A stretch of DNA of 22,286 bases from Bacillota bacterium (GTDB lineage: Bacteria; Bacillota; Dethiobacteria; SKNC01), in the NCBI GenBank assembly GCA_007120745.1, contig SKNC01000079.1:1-22286 (forward strand), written 5' to 3'. The notes under the pieces were generated by a model. It ran no database searches. It was given only the letters and a program-made list of their open reading frames with translations, and was not told the origin of the DNA. How positions within the stretch are numbered: the stretch's first letter is position 1; the number at the start of each line of letters is the position of its first letter. Below, piece by piece: positions 14,676 to 21,536 of this stretch. The position numbers were made by a program, and so were the translations under genes.

Positions 14676-14711
14676 AGTTAATACTATACATATAGACAAA
14701 ATGTATTAACT
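14676..14711 (+). repeat. 9-bp inverted repeat upstream of the SpoIID-like gene
   Basis: AGTTAATAC (14676-14684) and GTATTAACT (14703-14711) are exact reverse complements, 18 bp apart. They lie 30-65 bp before the start codon and flank the A/T-rich TATACATATA. A regulator-binding site is plausible; there is no U-tract for a terminator. Confidence 0.6.
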
Positions 14712-14740
14712 CTTACAAGTTAAAAATAGGAGGCTAAATT

Positions 14741-15745
14741 ATGGTAAAAATACCCGAGCATAACAAAAAGTATTGGATTGCCGGCTCCGTATTGGCACTG
14801 GTCCTGCTTGTGCTTGCTGTAATCAGGCTGGTTGGGGTAGGAGAGGAGCCCTCTCCCTTTGAAGAGCAGGCGGCGCCGGAGATCCCTGATGAAATCTCTA
14901 CGGAAGAAAACCATGAACCGGTGCTGAGGGTTTATATGAGTGAAGAAGGTACTGTAGAGGATATGCAGTTTGAGGAATATATAAAAGGAGTAGTGGCCGG
15001 GGAGATGAAACCCGATTGGCCGGAGGAAGCACTGGCTGCACAGGCCATTATTGCCCGAAGTTTTACCCTGCAAAAAATTGAGGAAAACGGGGGAGTGCCT
15101 CAAAGAAACGCCCATGCTTCTACAGATATTGAAGAATTCCAGGCCTATGATGCCGCTTCTATTACGGAAAATGTAGAAAAAGCCGTAGACATGACCCGGG
15201 GAGAGGTGGCAGTGCACCAGGGAAATTTCATCCGGGCATGGTTTCATGCCTTTGCGGGACCTCAAACAGCGCTGGCCGATGAAGGGTTAGCTTATGAAGG
15301 GGGAAATCCTCCATATATTCACGTGGTTAGAAGTCCTGCCGTAGACAAAGTGCCTGATGAAGAGAGAGAGTGGGAAGAGTCTTTCAGTTTACAGGAAATC
15401 AGGAATGCTGTGCAGCAGATAACCGGTGAAGACCCGGGAGCTATTACTGAACTTGAAATTGCCGAGAAAGGCCCTTCCGGCAGGGTAACCGTATTCAGGG
15501 CCAATGATGTAGAGGTTAACGCTCCAGACTTACGAATAGCATTGGGAAGCACTGAGATGCGTTCTACCTTTATCAATGAAATGGAGGTTAGCGGAGATCA
15601 GGTTAAATTCGAAGGTGTGGGGTTTGGGCACGGTGTTGGAATGTGCCAGTGGGGAGCCCGGACTCATGCGGAGGACGGTTTATCCCCCGAAGAAATTGTG
15701 AGCTATTATTATAAAGACGTGGAAGTAGTAAAGCTTTGGGAATAA
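14741..15745 (+). CDS. SpoIID/LytB-domain protein, membrane anchored
   Basis: The 334-residue protein has an N-terminal membrane segment (about residues 11-31), an acidic linker, then a SpoIID/LytB domain. SpoIID proteins are lytic transglycosylases that trim peptidoglycan during engulfment. The catalytic-Glu region is present as EEYIKGVVAGEMKPDWPEEAL (split as EEYIKGVVAGEM, KPDWPEEAL) near 78, followed by AAQAIIARSFTL. The C-terminal signature GVGFGHGVGMCQWGA is near 297. Two family features are altered: the zinc-site cysteines usually near the QAY motif are absent (the stretch reads NAHASTDIEEFQAY), and HSTSGG reads HAFAGP. The only Cys is in GMCQW. It is probably a paralogue rather than SpoIID itself. 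The start is ATG 14741 with AGGAGG 7 bp upstream. It stands between hup and yabP, where yabO is often found. Confidence 0.88.
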   Translation: MVKIPEHNKKYWIAGSVLALVLLVLAVIRLVGVGEEPSPFEEQAAPEIPDEISTEENHEPVLRVYMSEEGTVEDMQFEEYIKGVVAGEMKPDWPEEALAAQAIIARSFTLQKIEENGGVPQRNAHASTDIEEFQAYDAASITENVEKAVDMTRGEVAVHQGNFIRAWFHAFAGPQTALADEGLAYEGGNPPYIHVVRSPAVDKVPDEEREWEESFSLQEIRNAVQQITGEDPGAITELEIAEKGPSGRVTVFRANDVEVNAPDLRIALGSTEMRSTFINEMEVSGDQVKFEGVGFGHGVGMCQWGARTHAEDGLSPEEIVSYYYKDVEVVKLWE

Positions 15746-15778
15746 AGAAAACAGGGTTAATTAATTGTGATTTATCTT

Positions 15779-15808
15779 GAAAGCTGGCTGTAAGCCAGCT
15801 TTCTTTTT
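15779..15808 (+). terminator. Intrinsic terminator after the SpoIID-like gene
   Basis: GAAAGCTGGCT (15779-15789) pairs perfectly with AGCCAGCTTTC (15793-15803) around the loop GTA, followed by five T residues. Confidence 0.94.
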
Positions 15809-15935
15809 GCATTCAAAGAATTTTGTGCTTACTTGTGACATCCTCATGAGGTCAATAGAACCCAAGGATTCCCTGCCGATATTTTCTAAATGGAGCTTTT
15901 TAACCGGGGCGATACATATAAATTATTATAGTTAA

Positions 15936-15963
15936 TCATAATTGTTTTTTACCTGCATATTTA
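15936..15963 (+). promoter_or_regulatory. Weak sigma-E-like promoter candidate for yabPQ
   Basis: TCATAAT (15936-15942) resembles KMATATT, and CATATTTA (15956-15963) keeps the CATA of the -10, but the spacer is 13 bp, one short. It is the best candidate in the 200 bp before yabP, which is sigma-E dependent in Bacillus. Otherwise 15809-15997 holds only a short palindrome, CCTCATGAGG (15842-15851). Confidence 0.3.
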
Positions 15964-16011
15964 TGAAATTAAAGAAAATATTAGCAGCAGCTAAAAAGGG
16001 AGGAGAAATAG

Positions 16012-16314
16012 ATGGAAGAGAAAAGAAAGTCCGGTGGGAACCAACAGCACAGGCTGGTCATCGATAATCGAGAATATATGGAAATTAATGGAGTGCTCCA
16101 TGTGGACAGCTTTGATGACGAGGAAATCATTTTGGAAACGGAAATGGGACTGCTGGCCATAGGGGGAGAAGAACTGCATATTAAGCACTTAAATCTGGAA
16201 CAGGGAAACCTGTCCATAGAAGGGTTTGTCCTGGAGCTGGCCTACTCTGAAGAAAAAGGAGCCCGGGGCATGAGAGGGAAAGGGAAAGGATTTCTGGAGA
16301 GGCTGTTCAGATAA
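16012..16314 (+). CDS. yabP: Sporulation protein YabP
   Basis: This 100-residue soluble protein matches YabP, a small sporulation protein of the YabP/YqfC family needed for spore assembly. The motifs HRLVIDNREYMEINGVLHVD near residue 18 and SFDDEEIILETEMGLLAIGG are typical, as is the closing GEELHIKHLNLEQGNLSIEG. The last 20 residues are basic and Gly-rich (RGMRGKGKGFLERLFR). The start is ATG 16012 with a strong GGGAGGAG 6 bp upstream. yabQ follows directly, as in Bacillus. The biochemical role of the family is unknown; roles in cortex formation are reported. Confidence 0.93.
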   Translation: MEEKRKSGGNQQHRLVIDNREYMEINGVLHVDSFDDEEIILETEMGLLAIGGEELHIKHLNLEQGNLSIEGFVLELAYSEEKGARGMRGKGKGFLERLFR

Positions 16315-16346
16315 AGAAACAGTGAAATTCTATGGAGGTGCTGTCA

Positions 16347-16850
16347 TTGACAGTAGGGAATCAGCTTATTGCCCTGGTGCTTTTTATTTTAATCGGGTTT
16401 GCATCGGGGTTTATATTTGACTTCTACCATACGTTTAAAAAATTTTTCAAGTTTACTCCCTGGCTTCAAGTTGTTCTGGATTTCTGCCTGTGGGTGTTTA
16501 TCACCATAATTTGTGCCTTTTTACTGGTGCTGGTTAACTGGGGAGAAGTCAGGTTTTACGTTTTTCTGGCCATGGGAAGCGGTCTTATCATTTATTATTT
16601 TGTACTCAGCAGAACGGTAAAAAAGATTTATGGCTTTATCATCGGAAGAACACTCTGGTTGATGAAATTACTAATTAGATATGTTGTGAAGATTTTTAAA
16701 TTTTTTTTCAGGCCGGTGGGCAGAATACTGGAGAAGATACTTTTACCAGTTTCCAGGAGAATTGAGAAGGGGAAACGAAAAATTAGAAAAATTAGCAGGC
16801 CTTTGGGGAAAATATTGAATAAAGTTGACCATAAAAGAAGGATTTTATAA
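16347..16850 (+). CDS. yabQ: Spore cortex biosynthesis protein YabQ
   Basis: The product of 167 residues has about four to five N-terminal membrane segments (LIALVLFILIGFASGFIFDF, VVLDFCLWVFITIICAFLLV, FYVFLAMGSGLIIYYFVLSR) and a strongly basic C-terminal tail (GKRKIRKISRPLGKILNK). YabQ is a mother-cell membrane protein needed for cortex formation in Bacillus. I chose TTG 16347, because GGAGGTG (16334-16340) sits 6 bp before it. The in-frame ATG at 16332 overlaps that site, has no ribosome binding site of its own, and would add only five residues. The gene follows yabP by 32 bp and is surely in the same operon. Confidence 0.9.
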   Translation: MTVGNQLIALVLFILIGFASGFIFDFYHTFKKFFKFTPWLQVVLDFCLWVFITIICAFLLVLVNWGEVRFYVFLAMGSGLIIYYFVLSRTVKKIYGFIIGRTLWLMKLLIRYVVKIFKFFFRPVGRILEKILLPVSRRIEKGKRKIRKISRPLGKILNKVDHKRRIL

Positions 16851-16909
16851 AAGAGATAGAGAAAATATAAATCGAAGTTGAGGGATTTTCTCAGGAGGGT
16901 TTATAGTTA

Positions 16910-17290
16910 ATGAACAGGACGGCCTGCTCCCGAAATAAAGTTCAGCGGCACACAAAAATAAGAGATATTAATAAAAACAGGGGAATAAAGGCATCTTTTG
17001 CTTCCAAGGCTGCCTGTCTTATTTTAGTTATTTTGGTATTATATTTCAGTGGACTCTTCATAAATCAACTCTTGAAAGTGAATCATTTAGAGGCGGCTCT
17101 TTCTGAACTGAAAGAGGAAATAGCCAGGGCAGAAAAAGAAAATGACAATTTGTTAGAAGAAGTGGAACTTCTTCATAATCCTGAATATATTGAAATACTA
17201 GCCAGGAAAGAACTGGGCCTGATAAAGACAGGAGAAGTGCTTTTTAACGTGGATAAAGACCGTTATGTCTTTAGAGAGAAGGAACAGTAG
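16910..17290 (+). CDS. divIC: DivIC/FtsB-family septum formation initiator
   Basis: The 126-residue bitopic protein has a basic cytoplasmic N-terminus (residues 1-32), one membrane segment (about 33-55, ACLILVILVLYFSGLFINQL), and an extracytoplasmic coiled coil (about 58-95, LEAALSELKEEIARAEKEN). It closes with the typical YIEILARKELGLIKTGEVLF. DivIC/FtsB acts with FtsL and DivIB in the divisome, and is also used in septation during sporulation. The start is ATG 16910 with CAGGAGGGT 9 bp upstream. Its position between yabQ and yabR matches Bacillus divIC. Confidence 0.92.
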   Translation: MNRTACSRNKVQRHTKIRDINKNRGIKASFASKAACLILVILVLYFSGLFINQLLKVNHLEAALSELKEEIARAEKENDNLLEEVELLHNPEYIEILARKELGLIKTGEVLFNVDKDRYVFREKEQ

Positions 17291-17343
17291 GTCTTTATAT
17301 TATATTTAATTTTTTATCCAGCCAAGGAGGAATTATTTTTCGT

Positions 17344-17787
17344 ATGTCCATTGAAGTTGGCAGCATTGTTGAAGGGATAGTTACTGGCATTACCAATTTT
17401 GGAGTTTTTGTTCAGCTGTCCGGAGGAGAAGTTGGCCTGGTTCATATTTCAGAAATCGCCGACACGTATGTGAAGGATATTAATGATTTTCTGCAAAAGA
17501 AGGATCGGGTAAAAGTAAAAGTGCTTTCTGTGGACCAGGGAGGCAAGATTGGTCTTTCCATCAAACAGGCGAATCCTTCGGCACCCCCTGCCCGTCAGCC
17601 CGAACGTATTCAGCGTAAAGAAAGAGGGGAAAGAAGAAAACCTGCCCCGGTGAAAAATGTAAAGCAGGGTTTTGAGGATAAGCTGGCAAAGTTCATGAAA
17701 GAAAGTGATGAAAAGCTCCAGGACCTGAAGAAAAACACAGAAAATAAAAGAGGGGGGCGGGGAAGCTGCAAGCAGGAGATGAATTGA
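17344..17787 (+). CDS. yabR: S1-domain RNA-binding protein YabR
   Basis: One S1 RNA-binding domain fills residues 1 to about 73 (VGSIVEGIVTGITNFGVFVQ, GLVHISEIADTYVKDINDFL, VKVLSVDQGGKIGLSIKQA). A basic, low-complexity tail rich in Arg, Lys and Pro follows. The 147-residue length and the place after divIC match YabR, a ribosome-associated or polynucleotide-phosphorylase-like S1 protein of unclear role. The start is ATG 17344; AAGGAGG lies 13 bp away, longer than usual, with an A/T-rich spacer. The domain opening MSIEVGSIVEG leaves no better start. Confidence 0.93.
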   Translation: MSIEVGSIVEGIVTGITNFGVFVQLSGGEVGLVHISEIADTYVKDINDFLQKKDRVKVKVLSVDQGGKIGLSIKQANPSAPPARQPERIQRKERGERRKPAPVKNVKQGFEDKLAKFMKESDEKLQDLKKNTENKRGGRGSCKQEMN

Positions 17788-17859
17788 AATATTTTTTTCC
17801 CCCGCTGTTTAAAGGCATTTTAAGAGCAAAAAAACATACTGCAATCTTACCGCTTACTT

Positions 17860-17886
17860 AAAGTATTCCTGGGGAATACTTTTTTT
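17860..17886 (+). terminator. Intrinsic terminator after yabR
   Basis: AAAGTATTC (17860-17868) pairs perfectly with GAATACTTT (17874-17882) around CTGGG, with T residues to 17886. It ends the yabP-yabR operon only 25 bp before the next start codon. Confidence 0.9.
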
Positions 17887-17911
17887 GTTAAAGGAAGGAT
17901 GGAAAAAACCT

Positions 17912-18817
17912 ATGTATTTTGCTGTTATGGATTTAGGAACCAATTCCGTGCGGCTGCTCATTGCGAAAAAAAATTCTTCAAATGCATACCTTCCCTGTCA
18001 CAGCAGGGTGGAAATTACCCGGCTGGGGGAGGACACAGCCCGGGATAGAAGATTGAAGCAGGAGGCAGTGGAGCGCACCTTAGAAGTAATGAAAAGTTAT
18101 TTGCTGGATATTAAAGAGTACCGGGCGGAAATTACTGCAGTGATGGGAACCAGCGCTGTCCGGGAATCCAGAAATAAGGAGTGTTTAATTTCCCGGCTGA
18201 AAAATGAAGTGGACATAGACCTGAAAGTGCTGTCCGGCAAAGAGGAGGCAGACTTAAGTTATCTGGGAGTGGTCAAATCCCTCAGGGAAATCGAAAATCC
18301 ACTGGTATTTGACCTGGGGGGTGGAAGCACAGAACTGGTCTGGTACCAGGGGGGTTATCTATATTTAGAAAGCCTGAAACTGGGGGTGGTCAGGCTGACA
18401 GAAGCCTGTATATTTACGGACCCTCCTGCCCTGCAGGATGTAAACGCAGTTCAGCAGTACGTTCGAAAAACCCTTACTCCCTTAAAGAGCCGGCTGAAGG
18501 GGAAATTTAAAGAGCTGGTGGGTGCAGGGGGAACCATTACTTCTCTGGCTGCGGTGAAGCAGGGACTGGAGATCTATGATTCCCGCAGGGTCCATGGGTT
18601 TGTTTTGAGCCGGGAGGAGGTCAGGGACCTGTTAACCTGCCTTTCTTCTCTGAAAGAAGAGGATCGAAAAAAAATACCAGGGCTGCAGCCCCAGCGGGCA
18701 GATGTGATTGCTGCCGGGACAGCAATTGTATTAACTCTTATGGAAGAGCTTGATTTTCATCGCGTCACGGTCAGCGAAGGGGATCTTCTTTTGGGGGCTT
18801 TATACAAGTTTAACTGA
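17912..18817 (+). CDS. Ppx/GppA family phosphatase (exopolyphosphatase-like)
   Basis: The 301-residue protein belongs to the ASKHA-fold Ppx/GppA family, which splits inorganic polyphosphate or pppGpp. Motifs run in order: MDLGTNSVRLLIA near residue 5, VMGTSAVRESRNKE near 76, the catalytic-Glu region SGKEEADLSYLGV near 109, FDLGGGSTELVWYQ near 130, GAGGTITSLAAV near 207, and VSEGDLLLGALY at the end. Only the core phosphatase domains are present, without the C-terminal HD-like domain of long Ppx enzymes; which substrate is used cannot be told. I chose ATG 17912, preceded by AAGGAAGGATGG. The TTG at 17885 lies in the terminator T-tract and has no ribosome binding site. The gene ends in an 8-bp overlap with the convergent transporter gene. 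Confidence 0.92.
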   Translation: MYFAVMDLGTNSVRLLIAKKNSSNAYLPCHSRVEITRLGEDTARDRRLKQEAVERTLEVMKSYLLDIKEYRAEITAVMGTSAVRESRNKECLISRLKNEVDIDLKVLSGKEEADLSYLGVVKSLREIENPLVFDLGGGSTELVWYQGGYLYLESLKLGVVRLTEACIFTDPPALQDVNAVQQYVRKTLTPLKSRLKGKFKELVGAGGTITSLAAVKQGLEIYDSRRVHGFVLSREEVRDLLTCLSSLKEEDRKKIPGLQPQRADVIAAGTAIVLTLMEELDFHRVTVSEGDLLLGALYKFN

Positions 18818-19253
18818 GCATAAGTTTGACTCCCAGGGAAAGAAAGACAATTCCCAGAACCTTGATCCAGCTGAAGCAGATTTTATCCAGGCCGAACAGG
18901 CCGAAATGGTCGATAAGAACTGCGGTTGTAATCTGGCCGGTGATAATTATGGTAGTGGCTAGAGCTACTCCTAACCGGGAGATGCTGAAGACCACGCTGT
19001 ACACAATAATAACCCCAAAGATCCCACCGATGAAAGCATACCAGGGTGCCCGGGGAATGTTTTCAAACCCGCCGGCACCCAGCTTTAATACGAACAGCCC
19101 CAGGGCCACCACCACCGTTCCCACGATATGAACAATAAAGGTAGTTTCTAGAATTCCGATAAACTTACCTAAAACCGTATTCAGAGCTCCCTGTACAGCC
19201 ATGGATATACCGGAAATCAGTGCAACAATCATGGCAATAATTTTGAATGTCAA
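18810..19253 (-). CDS. Small DMT-superfamily transporter (DUF606/YdcZ-like)
   Basis: This is the only minus-strand gene. The 147-residue product is almost wholly hydrophobic with about five membrane segments (IIAMIVALISGISMAVQGAL, IVHIVGTVVVALGLFVL, FIGGIFGVIIVYSVVFSI, ALATTIIITGQITTAVLID, VLGIVFLSLGVKLML). The GALNTVLGK element after the first helix and GQ near TGQITTAVLIDHFG are typical of DUF606, a half-size drug/metabolite transporter family thought to act as dimers. I chose TTG 19253, because AAAGGGGA precedes it by 7 bp; the upstream ATG 19307 has no such site and adds 18 polar residues. Substrate unknown. The gene interrupts the + strand run and converges with the Ppx/GppA gene. Confidence 0.85.
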   Translation of the reverse strand: MTFKIIAMIVALISGISMAVQGALNTVLGKFIGILETTFIVHIVGTVVVALGLFVLKLGAGGFENIPRAPWYAFIGGIFGVIIVYSVVFSISRLGVALATTIIITGQITTAVLIDHFGLFGLDKICFSWIKVLGIVFLSLGVKLMLS

Positions 19254-19377
19254 AGGTGATTCCCCTTTCGTGATCCTGGTTTCTGGAAGGAAACGGTTGA
19301 AATACATTACGGGTTTATTTTAAACAAAAATAATAGTAAATATACCGGACATCCCGCATACACATAGAAGTAGACAA

Positions 19378-19408
19378 CCCGGTTGAAGCAAAAAGAGTAG
19401 AAACCGGG
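19378..19408 (+). repeat. Inverted repeat upstream of feoB
   Basis: CCCGGTT (19378-19384) and AACCGGG (19402-19408) are perfect complements, 17 bp apart, ending 24 bp before the feoB start. It could be an operator or a leader hairpin. I see no clear Fur or DtxR-type box here. Confidence 0.45.
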
Positions 19409-19431
19409 AAAAGCATGGGGGATGTTTTTTT

Positions 19432-21180
19432 GTGCAAAAAGAAAAGACAATTTTTCTGGTGGGAAGGCCCAATGTGGGAAAGAGCGTAATTTTTAACCAG
19501 ATTAGCGATTCCTATGCGGTGGTTTCAAACTACCCCGGAACCACTGTGGACATAAGTACCGGAAAATTCAAATACAATAAAGAAACCTTCACAGTGAAAG
19601 ATACTCCCGGGGCTTACAGCCTGACCCCTTTTTCAGAGGAGGAAAAGGTGACGGTAACCCTCTTAAAAGAGAAGGGGGCGGCCCTGGTGGTGCAGGTGGT
19701 GGAGGCAAAAAATTTAGATAAAATGCTTTCCCTCACCTTCCAACTGATGGAAACCGGACATCCACTGATTCTGGTAGTGAATATGATGGATGAGGCCGCA
19801 AAGGCGGGGCTGGTCCTGGATTTAAAAACGTTGGAAGAAAAACTGAACATTCCGGTAGTGGGTACAGCGGCTGCCCGGGGGACAGGCATAAATGAATTAA
19901 AGAAGGTAATAGGAAGAGAACTGAATGCAAAAAAGAAGGACCGAAAAAAAAGTAATTCCAGGTCCTTTACAGGGGAACTGGAGAGACAAAGGGAAGCCAA
20001 AAAAATTGCAAAAGAGGTAATGAGCAGCCCAAAAAGAGCGGAGGTCTCTTTTGCATATAAACTCAGCTTTCTTACCATGCACCCCCTGTGGGGCCTTTTT
20101 TTCCTGGGGCTGGTTTTATATTATGGCCTGTATAAGTTTGTGGGGGTTTTTGGAGCCGGTGTTTTGGTGGATTTTATAGACGGGAATTTATATCAGGAAA
20201 TGTTCATGCCCCTGCTGACCAGGTTGGGCCAGGGGATTACGCTTCCCTGGCTGAAGCAGCTTCTTTATGCAGATTACGGGCTTTTTAATCTGGGGCTGCG
20301 TTACAGTATGGCGGTGGTCCTGCCCATCGTAACCTCTTTTTTTCTTTTCTTCTCTTTGCTGGAAGACTCAGGCTACCTTCCCCGGCTGGCCATGCTCTTG
20401 GATAAGCTTTTTAAGACCTTTGGACTGAACGGCCGCTCCGTAATCCCTTTAATACTGGGACTGGGGTGTGGGACCATGGCGGTAATGTCTACCAGGACAT
20501 TAGAAACCAGCCGCGAAAGGTTTATTGCTGTACTGCTGCTGGCCCTGGGAATTCCCTGTTCTGCGCAGCTGGGGTTAATTCTGTCCATACTGGCTGGACA
20601 GCCCCGGGCCCTGGCCGTATGGGGATTTTCCTTAGTATTGATTTTGGCTGCCGTAGGGTTTTTATGCAATAAAATACTGCCGGGATATCATCCCGAATTT
20701 TATATGGAAATTCCCCCCCTGCGTTTACCCCATCTAACAGGGCTGCTGAAAAAAACTTATGCCCGAATTAAATGGTACATGAAAGAGGTGTTCCCCCTGT
20801 TTTTGCTGGTTAGTATCATTATGTGGGTGGGAAACATGTCAGGAGTGCTGGACCGGGTCATTCTGATGCTTCTGCCTCCCTTAGCAGCCATGGGCCTGCC
20901 CGGGGAGCTGGCGCCCATTTTTATACTGGGCTTTTTTCGGAGAGATTATGGAGCAGCGGGACTATATGATCTGGTTAAGGAAGGCCTTTTAAGCGGTCCG
21001 CAGCTGGTGGTGGCTTCCCTTACTCTGTCTTTATTTTTACCCTGTATTGCCCAGTTTATCATGGTGGTAAAGGAGCAGGGGCCGGTCAGAGGAGCTCTTA
21101 TTCTGGTCAGTGTCATTTTCACTGCCTTCGGGGCCGGCTATATGGTGAACAGAGTATTAACCATTTTACCATTGTTGTAA
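19432..21180 (+). CDS. feoB: FeoB-like ferrous iron transporter, divergent form
   Basis: FeoB couples an N-terminal small GTPase to a membrane channel that imports Fe(II). In this 582-residue protein the G domain shows G1 GRPNVGKS (11-18), G2 around NYPGTTVD (33-40), G3 DTPGAYSL (57-64), G4 NMMD (117-120) and G5 GTAAARG (144-150). G1 and G3 differ from usual FeoB (GNPNxGKT, DLPGIYSL). A basic linker (about 165-205) leads to the membrane part, with LEDSGYLPRLAMLLDKLF near 307 and GLNGRSVIPLILGLGCGTMA near 326. The usual CSARLP reads CSAQLG. The protein is shorter than most FeoB (about 650-770). The start is GTG 19432 with GGGGGA about 9 bp upstream. A FeoA gene follows after 18 bp. Iron is the likely substrate, but the changes leave doubt. 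Confidence 0.85.
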   Translation: MQKEKTIFLVGRPNVGKSVIFNQISDSYAVVSNYPGTTVDISTGKFKYNKETFTVKDTPGAYSLTPFSEEEKVTVTLLKEKGAALVVQVVEAKNLDKMLSLTFQLMETGHPLILVVNMMDEAAKAGLVLDLKTLEEKLNIPVVGTAAARGTGINELKKVIGRELNAKKKDRKKSNSRSFTGELERQREAKKIAKEVMSSPKRAEVSFAYKLSFLTMHPLWGLFFLGLVLYYGLYKFVGVFGAGVLVDFIDGNLYQEMFMPLLTRLGQGITLPWLKQLLYADYGLFNLGLRYSMAVVLPIVTSFFLFFSLLEDSGYLPRLAMLLDKLFKTFGLNGRSVIPLILGLGCGTMAVMSTRTLETSRERFIAVLLLALGIPCSAQLGLILSILAGQPRALAVWGFSLVLILAAVGFLCNKILPGYHPEFYMEIPPLRLPHLTGLLKKTYARIKWYMKEVFPLFLLVSIIMWVGNMSGVLDRVILMLLPPLAAMGLPGELAPIFILGFFRRDYGAAGLYDLVKEGLLSGPQLVVASLTLSLFLPCIAQFIMVVKEQGPVRGALILVSVIFTAFGAGYMVNRVLTILPLL

Positions 21181-21198
21181 GTAGGGAGGAACATAAAG

Positions 21199-21435
21199 TT
21201 GAGAAAAATAAAAACAGCGGTTCCCCTGACCGACTTAAAGAAGGGCAGTACAGGAACAGTAAAAGAAATTAACGCGGGCTGGGACCGAAAACGAAAGCTT
21301 TTCACCCTGGGCATTTTTCCCGGCGAACAAGTAACCCTGGTGCAAAAAAATCCGGTTCTCCTCCTGAAGTTGGGATATTCCTTTGTGGCCGTGGACCACA
21401 GCCTGGGGAAAACCATCAAGGTAATAGAAATATAA
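21199..21435 (+). CDS. feoA: FeoA-domain protein
   Basis: The 78-residue protein is a single SH3-like FeoA domain: VPLTDLKKGSTGTVKEINAG, then RKLFTLGIFPGEQVTLVQKNPV, with a closing KTIKVIEI. FeoA is a small cytosolic partner that supports Fe(II) uptake by FeoB. The start is TTG 21199 with GGGAGGA 9-10 bp upstream; the gene lies 18 bp after feoB and is clearly translated from the same mRNA. The order feoB-feoA is the reverse of the usual feoA-feoB. No terminator is visible between this gene and the spoIIE promoter, so some feo transcripts may run into spoIIE. Confidence 0.88.
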   Translation: MRKIKTAVPLTDLKKGSTGTVKEINAGWDRKRKLFTLGIFPGEQVTLVQKNPVLLLKLGYSFVAVDHSLGKTIKVIEI

Positions 21436-21437
21436 AT

Positions 21438-21445
21438 TTGTCGAA
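21438..21445 (+). promoter_or_regulatory. 0A box (Spo0A-binding site) upstream of spoIIE
   Basis: TTGTCGAA matches the 0A-box consensus TGNCGAA perfectly. It lies 26 bp upstream of the -35 of the spoIIE promoter, three bases after the feoA stop codon. Confidence 0.8.
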
Positions 21446-21471
21446 AAAAAAATAAGCCCTTCTCCTCGGTT

Positions 21472-21504
21472 GTGACAAGTTTTTTGGAAGACTTGGTTTA
21501 TAAT
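21472..21504 (+). promoter_or_regulatory. Spo0A-dependent sigma-A promoter of spoIIE
   Basis: GTGACA (21472-21477, five of six bases of TTGACA) and a perfect TATAAT (21499-21504) are separated by 21 bp. This abnormally long spacing is characteristic of the Spo0A-activated spoIIE and spoIIG promoters in Bacillus. TTGTGACAA (21470-21478), overlapping the -35, may be a degenerate second 0A box on the opposite strand. Confidence 0.8.
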
Positions 21505-21536
21505 GGTAGAAATTAATGAGAGGAGGAGGCGCTGTT

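Noticed and set aside
15842..15851. CCTCATGAGG palindrome upstream of yabP
   Set aside because: It is only 10 bp, distant from the gene, and not tied to any promoter I can see.
17885..17911. TTG 17885 as start of the Ppx/GppA gene
   Set aside because: It sits in the T-tract of the yabR terminator with no ribosome binding site, and the family begins just before DLGTNS.
18826..19131. Plus-strand open frame of 101 codons
   Set aside because: It is the antisense of the DUF606 transporter, which has clear hydrophobic segments and a good ribosome binding site on the minus strand.
19340..19364. Sigma-E-like ATATA and CATACACA upstream of feoB
   Set aside because: The spacer is 12 bp instead of 14-15, and the last -10 base does not match.
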